Translations under genes and position numbers: made by a program
Part shown: one piece after another, positions 30,258-36,273 of the stretch
Layout: every line of letters starts with the position of its first letter
How positions within the stretch are numbered: the first letter of the stretch is position 1
Notes under the pieces: model-generated
The model's database searches: none
Told to the model about the DNA's origin: nothing
The model's input: the letters and a program-made list of their open reading frames with translations, nothing else
DNA from: a virus
Reading direction: 5' to 3' (one strand)
IMG/VR virus record: IMGVR_UViG_3300042868_006846
Location: 1-36,273 of that record
DNA: 36,273 nucleotides

Positions 30258-30635
30258 ATGGCTGACGAAAAGAAAAAAGAAAACTGGTTGCCTTGGATTG
30301 TCGCGGCGTTGGCGGTCTTTGCGATGTTGTGGAACCAGCAACCAGGGGACAAGCCACAACCGAAGGAGCTCAAGGCGGTCGTATCTCAGACGTTGCCATC
30401 CATCCGATCGGCCTACAAGCAGGCTTTCTTAGAGGCAGCTTCAAAGATCGAGTCCGGCGAGATTAAAGATCAAGAAGCTTGGACGAAATTCATTGCCGAC
30501 AACGCAGGGGCTAAGCAACGTGAGGCACTCGATCGAGTCTACGAGGCCATTGACAAACTCGATTTGCCTGCAAGCTTTGCCGGTAAGGAATATGAGATCG
30601 CCAAGGTCAATCGAGAAATAGCGGGGGCTTGGTAA
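30258..30635 (+). CDS. Membrane-anchored protein, 125 aa
   Basis: Starts at ATG 30258 or 30255; AAGG at 30247-30250 fits 30258 better. The N-terminal basic stretch (ADEKKKENW) precedes one membrane helix (LPWIVAALAVFAMLW). The rest is a soluble, helical, charged domain likely outside the membrane, ending AGAW. It couples to the protease (TAATG). It could be a lysis regulator or a partner of the protease; not recognised. Confidence 0.5.
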   Translation: MADEKKKENWLPWIVAALAVFAMLWNQQPGDKPQPKELKAVVSQTLPSIRSAYKQAFLEAASKIESGEIKDQEAWTKFIADNAGAKQREALDRVYEAIDKLDLPASFAGKEYEIAKVNREIAGAW

Positions 30636-31456
30636 TGAGTGATTTTTTCACAGGCTATGACCCAACCATAGAAAACCGAGACGCGATCAAAGCTAGCTCG
30701 ACTCAGATCGAGTTCACCATGCGAGACTTCGCGGCTCCAGAAGAAATCGATCCTCGAAAGTTGATGCGGCACGACAAGCAAGGCAACATGGGATCGTGCC
30801 AAGGCTTTTCGCTTACCAATGCTTGCGAATACGTTTGGGCGTTGGTGCATGGCTCGTTTAGCGTTGATCGTCAGTTGTCGCAATTGTTTGCGTATCTTGA
30901 GTCACAAAGACAAAGCCAAGGCTTGCTCGGTTTCGACAAAGGATCCACCATCGAAGCGGGTCTTAAGGTCGCAACATCGATTGGGATGCTTCCCGAAAAA
31001 GATTTGCCTTACTCAACTCCATATCCAAACAACGCTCGGACGCTCATTAGCGACGATATGCGAATGAAAGCTTTTCCGTATCGCATTGGCTCGCATACTT
31101 GGCTAGATTCGTATGATGCCATCTTTCGGTACTTGGCAAGCGGTGTAGGTGCGGTTCATACCGGGACGCTCTGGAATGATAGTTTCTACAGTCGAAACGG
31201 TGTTTTGGAGTCGGTCAGTCTCGGTCGCGGTGGCGGTCATGCTACGGCATGGCTTGGCTACAGCAAACGCAAAGACAGCAAGAACCGCAACTACATTTGG
31301 AGACTCAACAGCCACAACGATTCTTGGACTGAGATTGCCCCATCGGTAATCGATGCTCTCTGTCGGCATCAATGGACATCGATTGTCGGCGTGTCGGATC
31401 TTTCAACGCCAGGGCCACGCAAAGTATCTTGGATGCAATCGAGGCCATTGGGATGA
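30635..31456 (+). CDS. Papain-like (C1A) cysteine protease
   Basis: A 273-residue protein starting at ATG 30635 (TAATG). Papain-type catalytic elements are all visible: Q49 (oxyanion) six residues before C55 in QGNMGSCQGFS, H202 in GGGHATAWLGY, and N225 in RLNSHNDSW. It has no signal peptide and no obvious long propeptide. C1-family peptidases are rare in small phages. It lies directly after membrane proteins in the position usual for an endolysin, and no muramidase, amidase or transglycosylase is visible. It may degrade a host envelope protein or peptide cross-links at lysis, or mature a virion protein. Function inferred. Confidence 0.75.
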   Translation: MSDFFTGYDPTIENRDAIKASSTQIEFTMRDFAAPEEIDPRKLMRHDKQGNMGSCQGFSLTNACEYVWALVHGSFSVDRQLSQLFAYLESQRQSQGLLGFDKGSTIEAGLKVATSIGMLPEKDLPYSTPYPNNARTLISDDMRMKAFPYRIGSHTWLDSYDAIFRYLASGVGAVHTGTLWNDSFYSRNGVLESVSLGRGGGHATAWLGYSKRKDSKNRNYIWRLNSHNDSWTEIAPSVIDALCRHQWTSIVGVSDLSTPGPRKVSWMQSRPLG

Positions 31457-31887
31457 GTAACGAACAAAGGGAGTCTATCTTGATTGGTTGCATAATGCTT
31501 TGCTTGTTTGGTTGGGTTTTCAATGGGTACAAGCCCGATCCAACGCAATGCGACATTCCATCGAGCGACCTTGCTGGACAGGTCGCAACTGTTCGAGAAT
31601 CTCTAACAGTTCAACCAGCTCCCATCGAAGACCCCAAACCGATCCCGAGCCCAAGCGACAAGCCATTGAAGATTGAGATATTGGTATTCGTCTCCAAAAA
31701 TTGCCCCCCTTGTGAAAAGTGGAAGCGATGCGAGATGCAGAAATTCTTGGATGCGGGATGGCAAGTCGGTATTGTCGAAGATCATCCGTTTCCGGTGACT
31801 CCACGGTTCGAGGTTTCCAAGGGATCGGAGCGTAAGGATCACGTTGGCTATCTCACTTTTGAGCAGGCGAAGGGGTTGGTAAAGTGA
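31453..31887 (+). CDS. Membrane-anchored thioredoxin-like protein
   Basis: A 144-residue protein starting at ATG 31453 (ATGA overlap with the protease). Residues 9-24 are a hydrophobic anchor, residues 52-72 a proline-rich linker, then a thioredoxin-like domain beginning IEILVFVSKNCPPCEKWKRC, with active site C84-P-P-C87, and FPVTPRFEV containing the cis-Pro-type TP. It is short for thioredoxin (about 75 residues of domain). A periplasmic or membrane-surface redox role is likely; partners could be the cysteine protease or host envelope proteins. Confidence 0.7.
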   Translation: MSNEQRESILIGCIMLCLFGWVFNGYKPDPTQCDIPSSDLAGQVATVRESLTVQPAPIEDPKPIPSPSDKPLKIEILVFVSKNCPPCEKWKRCEMQKFLDAGWQVGIVEDHPFPVTPRFEVSKGSERKDHVGYLTFEQAKGLVK

Positions 31888-32093
31888 CACAGGATTCTTT
31901 GGTTGTGATAATCGGCATGGCTGTTTGCGGTGCTCTAACATCGGCCAATGTTTACCAATACCTTCAATTCGTCGAAGAAAAGCGAGCGACTAGGGCAGAC
32001 TTGCAAGAATGCCGAAGCGATCGCGAAAAACTTTGGGCGATGATTTCAGAGCTAAAGACAGAAATCGGAAGATTAATGAGGGGCGGCGAATGA
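31884..32093 (+). CDS. Single-TM coiled-coil protein (spanin-like)
   Basis: A 69-residue protein with a GTG start at 31884. One membrane segment (SLVVIIGMAVCGALTSANVY) is followed by a charged coiled coil (SDREKLWAMISELKTEIGRL). This layout resembles inner-membrane spanins, but it is short and no outer-membrane partner lipoprotein is visible nearby. Treat the spanin idea as tentative. Confidence 0.4.
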   Translation: MTQDSLVVIIGMAVCGALTSANVYQYLQFVEEKRATRADLQECRSDREKLWAMISELKTEIGRLMRGGE

Positions 32094-32617
32094 TCGAGTG
32101 GATCCTATTCGTAATCCTGTCATTCCTCGCGGCTGACTTTATCGCCGGTGTGTTCCATTGGTGGGAAGATTCGTACCTGGATCAAGATACTCCTATTTTT
32201 GGCAGGCTCATCGGTGGGCCAAACCAGTTGCACCATTCAGATCAGTATGCATTCTTGAAGGGCTCTTATTGGCATCGAAACTACACGACAATCATCCCAT
32301 CGATGTTGGCTTGTGGGGCGTGCCTTTGCTTCGATGCGACACAAGACGCATGGCTTACGTTTTTGTTCTTGAGTCAAGCCAACCAGATTCACGCTTGGGG
32401 ACACTCGAAGGGAAAGAATGGCTGGTTGGTTTCGATGGCTCAACGATGTGGCATCCTGCAATCGTGCAAGCATCATGCCGAGCATCACAGAAGCCCCTAT
32501 CACATTCGATATTGCGTAATGTCCCCGATGCTTAATCCGATTCTTGATGCGATCGGTTTTTGGAGGTACATCGAGTATGTTGTTTTTGTCACAACCAGAA
32601 TTGAGGCGCGAGCGTGA
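32090..32617 (+). CDS. CarF/PEDS1-like (Kua) lipid desaturase
   Basis: A 175-residue integral membrane protein starting at ATG 32090. It matches the Kua/CarF/TMEM189 family: ADFIAGVFHWWEDS (H23), PIFGRLIGGPNQLHHSDQY (H48, H49), WHRN (H62), ANQIHAWGH (H101, H105), KHHAEHHRSP (H128, H129, H132, H133) and SPMLNPILDAIGFWRYIE. These histidines would bind the di-iron centre. Characterised members (CarF, PEDS1) convert plasmanyl to plasmenyl ether lipids, forming plasmalogens. Full family length. In this phage it lies in the membrane cluster beside the protease and thioredoxin-like genes. The exact substrate is not known. Confidence 0.8.
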   Translation: MIEWILFVILSFLAADFIAGVFHWWEDSYLDQDTPIFGRLIGGPNQLHHSDQYAFLKGSYWHRNYTTIIPSMLACGACLCFDATQDAWLTFLFLSQANQIHAWGHSKGKNGWLVSMAQRCGILQSCKHHAEHHRSPYHIRYCVMSPMLNPILDAIGFWRYIEYVVFVTTRIEARA

Positions 32618-33072
32618 ATTACGAAACATTGATTGAAGAGCTTAAAAAACCTCAATACCAAGGCGCAAGCGACCAAGCGGCAGCGGACTTGATAAACGTG
32701 CGGACGGTCACGGTCAATCGATTGGTTCCAGTGGTCGAAGTTAAAAAGTGGTCGCTTGAGGAGTCGTTATACGCCTCGGTCAAACTTGGCCGGGAATCGT
32801 CTGACGAACAGATAAAAAAGCTTTGCATCTCGATTGTTGGATGGATAGAGGACGCGAGCGGAAACGTGTTCAACGCAGACCTCAGCAGTCAGACGGCAAT
32901 CGACATGATGCACGGTCTGGTATCGTTTGGCATTGCAACGCAAGCCCAAATCGAGCGGCTCAAGTCGCTACAGTGGAAGACAGTAAAGTGGACGGAATCG
33001 GTAGGATGGTCGCATGTTGAGCCCGGTCACGTTCAATCAGCAAGGAGCATGATGCAAAATGGCGTTGCCTGA
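32614..33072 (+). CDS. Phage structural or fibre-assembly protein, 152 aa
   Basis: A 152-residue protein with a GTG start at 32614 (GTGA overlap with the desaturase). It begins NYETLIEELKKPQYQGASDQAAADLINVRTV, a pattern frequent in small siphovirus proteins beside tail fibre genes ('EL..p.y.g.sD...A..iN'). The C-terminal part is helical (ATQAQIERLKSL). Function not known. Confidence 0.5.
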   Translation: MNYETLIEELKKPQYQGASDQAAADLINVRTVTVNRLVPVVEVKKWSLEESLYASVKLGRESSDEQIKKLCISIVGWIEDASGNVFNADLSSQTAIDMMHGLVSFGIATQAQIERLKSLQWKTVKWTESVGWSHVEPGHVQSARSMMQNGVA

Positions 33073-33589
33073 TAGTTTTAAGGTTTCACAAGGTACGGCG
33101 ATTATTTGGGGTGAGGCTGGTGCAAGCGGTGTTACTCACACGCTATCGTTTGATGCGCTTGGCAATGGATCTGCGATCCAAGGTGCATCCGCGGATCTTG
33201 GCTCTGATTGGGATCGCGATTACGCGGTCTATTTGATTATTGAGACCGGTACAGCTCCGACGGCTGGAAATACGGTTGATCTTTACCTTGTCAATTCCCG
33301 CGACGGATCCGAGTGGCCTGCCAAGGTCACTGGAACTGCGGGTTCTTATACGCTTGGTACTTCGGATGCTAATTTACGTCAAGCAGGGCCAGCGGTTACC
33401 TCGCTAGTGGCAACTGCTGATGCAAATACTGTTCTTATTCAGGCTCCTGTAGTTTGGAGACCTATCGGGCGTTACGTTGCTCCGATTGCAGACAACAATT
33501 TAGGGGTGGCGGTCAGGGACGAAACAACGGCAACCGATAACGCTTCGCGGGTCATTCTCATTCCGCTTGTTGATAAGGTGGTCGAGTAG
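33059..33589 (+). CDS. Tail fibre/appendage protein, beta-rich
   Basis: A 176-residue protein, almost all beta strands with Thr/Ala/Gly/Asp turns (for example GNTVDLYLVNSRDGSEWPAK). Overlaps the preceding gene by 14 bases. It resembles virion surface proteins more than enzymes. Family not recognised. Confidence 0.5.
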   Translation: MALPDSFKVSQGTAIIWGEAGASGVTHTLSFDALGNGSAIQGASADLGSDWDRDYAVYLIIETGTAPTAGNTVDLYLVNSRDGSEWPAKVTGTAGSYTLGTSDANLRQAGPAVTSLVATADANTVLIQAPVVWRPIGRYVAPIADNNLGVAVRDETTATDNASRVILIPLVDKVVE

Positions 33590-34371
33590 TGACTTGGCTT
33601 AATACGTCGGTACAAAATGGTTTCGCTCGGTCGGCATCGGAGGCAATGTTTCCTCGTCTTTTCCCTGATGCCGGATGGTGGTGTCCTTCGCTTAATCCTG
33701 CAATGGGTGGCACTCGATTGTGGGATCTGTCTGGAAGGCAGAACTGGGGCACCTTGACCAATATGGATCCTGCTTCCGATTGGGTAGTCAGCGGTGGAAA
33801 GGGTGCTTTAGATTTTGATGGACTGGATGACGTGGTAACGGCTAATTTACGCACTCAGGCGACAACACAGCTAACGATGTCTGTTTGGGCGAGGTTGCGA
33901 TCAACGGGAGGCAGCGGGACAGGCTTTTCCAGATTGGTTTCGAGGGCCAATTTTTCGGAATTTGCCATGTCATACCAGGGCTCAGGCTTAGCAGTCGCAA
34001 TCAACGGCACGACAAATGTATTTTCGTACACTGCGCCAGGGACTCGCTTCGATCATCTTTGCGCGACTTGGAACGGGACGACAGTAACGGCATTCGTGAA
34101 CGGCGCATCTATTGGCTCAGCGTCGTTTTCTGGCACTATCGCGGCGTCAACAACTACGCTGAATCTTGGCGGTGTAAGTGGGTTGCAGCGAAATATAGAC
34201 GGCTTGGCAGACGACTGGAGGTTGTATCTGCGATCCTTAACACCGGGCGAGGTTCGTCAGCTATGGCAAATCGGTCGCGGCAACATGCCACTAAGACGCA
34301 GGCGAAGGTACACGGAACAAGCGGCGGGCGGAAACAGGCGTAGACGGGTCTTACTAGGAGCAGAGTGCTAA
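33589..34371 (+). CDS. LamG/concanavalin-domain tail protein
   Basis: A 260-residue protein with a GTG start at 33589 (TAGTG). Residues 80-220 form a LamG/concanavalin-like lectin domain: ALDFDGLDDVVTA, LTMSVWARLRS, FDHLCATWNGTTVTAFVNGA, and NIDGLADDWRLYLRSLTPGE, the common 'DG.iddvriy.ral...ei' ending. The tail is basic (MPLRRRRRYTEQ and RRRRVLL). A sugar-binding virion component for host attachment is likely. Confidence 0.7.
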   Translation: MTWLNTSVQNGFARSASEAMFPRLFPDAGWWCPSLNPAMGGTRLWDLSGRQNWGTLTNMDPASDWVVSGGKGALDFDGLDDVVTANLRTQATTQLTMSVWARLRSTGGSGTGFSRLVSRANFSEFAMSYQGSGLAVAINGTTNVFSYTAPGTRFDHLCATWNGTTVTAFVNGASIGSASFSGTIAASTTTLNLGGVSGLQRNIDGLADDWRLYLRSLTPGEVRQLWQIGRGNMPLRRRRRYTEQAAGGNRRRRVLLGAEC

Positions 34372-36206
34372 TGAAGGGATTGAAGCAATCGACGGTAGCA
34401 ACTGTAATCGTTGGGCCTGTTCTTGACTCGACCGGGGCGGCGGTTACCAATGCCGTCGTCGGTGATTTTCGTTTAGCGAAAAATGGGACGGTTGCAACAT
34501 TGAGCGGTGCGACGGTTACGCATGATGCAAACGGTTATTACTTGATCGCGTTGACGACAGGCAACACTGACACGACAGGACGCTTGGTTCTGACTTCGGG
34601 CAATACGGCTCACTCGATGGCATCGCATCATTGGAGCGTGCTGCCTGCCAGCGTGTTCGATGCGATTTACACCAATGCAACTAACTCAACCGGAGGCTTA
34701 GCAACAGCGACAGGGACAATCACGGCTCTTGCTGGGGCGGTAAGTACACTGACGGCAAGCGGCGTTAGGACGGAGCTTGCAACGGAGCTTGGAAGGATCG
34801 ATGCGACAATCGCAAGCCGAGCAACACAAACAAGCGTTGACGCTATCGATGATTTTATCGACACCGAAGTTGCGGCGATTAAAGCGAAGACTGATTTGAT
34901 TGTGACCTTCCCAGTTAACTTCGGCAACCTCGATATCACTGCCGGCGGTGGCATTGCTGAACTAGGGCCAAACGCACTTGCGACTAATGATCTTTACTCT
35001 CCGATTGCCGATGCGGTTTGGGACGAAGTGCTGACGGGCGCGACGCACAACATCGCATCCTCAGCCGGGCGACGATTGCGGCAGTTGGCTAGCGTTATCG
35101 TTCGGGCAGGGACAGCACAGGGGCCAGGAACGGGCAACAATCAGATTCAACTCGATGCGGGTGCAAGTGCGACTAACGGCGAGTACGATCCTGGGTTGAT
35201 ATTTATCGAGACAGGAACAGGAGCGGGGCAGGCTCGATTGATTCTTCAATACAACGGCTCGACCAAGGTTGCGACAGTTGATCGAGATTGGCGAATCAAT
35301 CCAGACAATACAAGCGAGTTTGTAATTCTTGCTGATGCGGGTAGAAACTCAGTCAACGAAGGGCTAGCACAAGGTGGTACATCGACCACGATCACGCTTA
35401 ATGCAAGTGCATCAGCAAGTGACGATGCCTATAATGGGCAGCTAGTTTTCATCAGAAGCGGAACGGGCCAAGATCAAGTTGGGCTTGTCGAGGATTATGT
35501 CGGCTCAACTAAAGTTGCAACGATCCGTACGCGATCGGCAACAGGTCAATGGGCAACTGTGCCTGATACAACATCGGCGTACATGATGATTCCGAACTTG
35601 ACGTTTACCCTGAGCGAAATTTCTGGAGCGGTGGCCGATGGCGTTTGGGATGAGGCGACCAGCGGACACACAACGGCAGGCACAACGGGCAAGGCGTTGA
35701 TTGATTCAGGTGCAGCTGGTAATCCTTGGTCTACTGATCTTGCAACGGGTTACTCAGGGACGCAAGCAGGCAACATTCTAAACAACGTAAAGAGCCAAAC
35801 GGATCTAATCCAGGCAGGCGGAACGGTAACGGTTTCAACTCCGGTTACAGAATCGGGTCAGTTGGCAAGCCCATTGATAATCGGGGATGATTATTTGAAT
35901 TCCAATGGCAGGGCATTCTCTTGGACGGTTGCGCTTCCGAGCGGATTCGTGGCGGCTACAGCGACCTGTAAATTCGGCATGCGTTACGAGGATGACCAAG
36001 GGGTTAATTCATTCGTCCAAAGCGGTACTGTCATTGATGCCGGAAGCGGAAACGTGACGCTTCGATTTGATGTGGCTAAGGCGGTTACTGGATTGCTTCG
36101 ACCTGGTTGGTATGATTGGTCGGTCGAGATCGCTTCGGCTAGCGGGACTGAGATAACCAGGGTCAAGAGTGGCAAGAATGCTGAGTGGCAGGAGAAGCAA
36201 ACATGA
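34371..36206 (+). CDS. Repetitive tail fibre protein
   Basis: A 611-residue protein starting at ATG 34371 (TAATG). Two long modules are repeated: NNQIQLDAGASATNGEYDPG..STKVATVDRDW and TTITLNASASASDDAYNGQ..STKVATIRTRS. Flanking linkers AVWDEVLTGATHN and GVWDEATSGHTTAG are also repeated. Residues 110-175 are helical coil, and the C-terminus forms a beta domain (LPSGFVAATATCKFGMRYED and DVAKAVTGLLRPGWYDW). Such multi-domain proteins make the fibres that touch the host. The DA.A/DDAY.GQLVFI type module is seen in many phage fibres. Confidence 0.65.
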   Translation: MKGLKQSTVATVIVGPVLDSTGAAVTNAVVGDFRLAKNGTVATLSGATVTHDANGYYLIALTTGNTDTTGRLVLTSGNTAHSMASHHWSVLPASVFDAIYTNATNSTGGLATATGTITALAGAVSTLTASGVRTELATELGRIDATIASRATQTSVDAIDDFIDTEVAAIKAKTDLIVTFPVNFGNLDITAGGGIAELGPNALATNDLYSPIADAVWDEVLTGATHNIASSAGRRLRQLASVIVRAGTAQGPGTGNNQIQLDAGASATNGEYDPGLIFIETGTGAGQARLILQYNGSTKVATVDRDWRINPDNTSEFVILADAGRNSVNEGLAQGGTSTTITLNASASASDDAYNGQLVFIRSGTGQDQVGLVEDYVGSTKVATIRTRSATGQWATVPDTTSAYMMIPNLTFTLSEISGAVADGVWDEATSGHTTAGTTGKALIDSGAAGNPWSTDLATGYSGTQAGNILNNVKSQTDLIQAGGTVTVSTPVTESGQLASPLIIGDDYLNSNGRAFSWTVALPSGFVAATATCKFGMRYEDDQGVNSFVQSGTVIDAGSGNVTLRFDVAKAVTGLLRPGWYDWSVEIASASGTEITRVKSGKNAEWQEKQT

Positions 36207-36273
36207 TGACAGCTACGCCCCCCTATTTTGGGGTCCTTTCAGCGACATGGACTTTTGGTACGCAGACCATTAG
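36203..36273 (+). CDS. Start of a further tail gene (cut by window)
   Basis: ATG 36203 overlaps the previous stop (ATGA), and the frame stays open to the end of the window: MMTATPPYFGVLSATWTFGT and a few more residues. The stop, if any, lies outside. Too short to classify; coupling to the fibre gene makes it probably real. Confidence 0.45.
   Translation, partial: MMTATPPYFGVLSATWTFGTQTI

Noticed and set aside
36218-36233. CCCC...GGGG hairpin near the window end as a terminator
   Set aside because: Only four pairs, inside an open reading frame, and not followed by a clear T-run.
1-36273. CRISPR array, insertion sequence or diversity-generating retroelement
   Set aside because: No regularly spaced repeats of CRISPR type, no transposase, no reverse transcriptase or template/variable repeat pair was seen.

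Overview
The window reads as most of a tailed-bacteriophage (siphovirus) genome or prophage. Every credible gene lies on the + strand, and genes are packed head to tail with ATGA, TAATG or GTGA overlaps and Shine-Dalgarno sites (AGGAG/GGAGG type). I see no integrase, CI/Cro-type repressor or terminase. Both ends are cut inside a reading frame, so the missing terminase probably lies just outside (a circular or permuted map would put it between the end and the start of the window). The host cannot be proved from sequence alone. The Shine-Dalgarno sites and good sigma70-type promoters point to a bacterium, and I suspect an environmental Gram-negative host such as a planctomycete, but that is a guess.

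Layout. (1) 1-14926, head and tail operon: gpW-like joining protein, lambda-type portal, one fused protease-scaffold-capsid gene, a terminator, decoration-type protein, head-tail completion proteins, gpZ-like protein, tail tube, G/GT tail chaperones linked by a -1 frameshift, tape measure, several tail-tip proteins, a protein with 43 cysteines followed by an Erv/Alr-like protein, a metallophosphoesterase and a small HExxH metallopeptidase. (2) 14927-17973, a promoter with a 10-bp inverted repeat and a run of small early genes, two sharing a duplicated leader. (3) 17963-19662, RecE-like nuclease and RecT annealase. (4) 19663-20041, an unusual RNA region (a textbook H-type pseudoknot abutting a tRNA-like element), a short peptide gene and a second promoter with the same operator-like boxes. 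(5) 20042-26651, Lar-like protein, sliding clamp, small unknown genes, SNF2-type helicase and DNA methyltransferase. (6) 26758-29610, lambda-O-like initiator carrying an iteron origin inside its own gene, helicase-loader candidate, RusA resolvase and HNH nuclease. (7) 29678-32617, a membrane/lysis-like cluster: holin-like protein, papain-like cysteine protease, anchored thioredoxin-like protein, spanin-like protein and a CarF/PEDS1-like lipid desaturase. (8) 32614-end, tail fibre or appendage genes.

How it works together (inference). The initiator binds its internal iterons, a loader brings in host DnaB, and the phage clamp recruits host polymerase. RecE/RecT and RusA recombine and resolve DNA, and the methyltransferase and Lar-like protein may counter restriction. 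The late genes build a short-tailed siphovirus particle whose tail includes a probable disulfide-rich component. The membrane cluster would act at exit. The least conventional parts are the pseudoknot/tRNA-like RNA, the cysteine-rich tail protein with its putative oxidase, and the lipid desaturase beside a cysteine protease where an endolysin would normally be.
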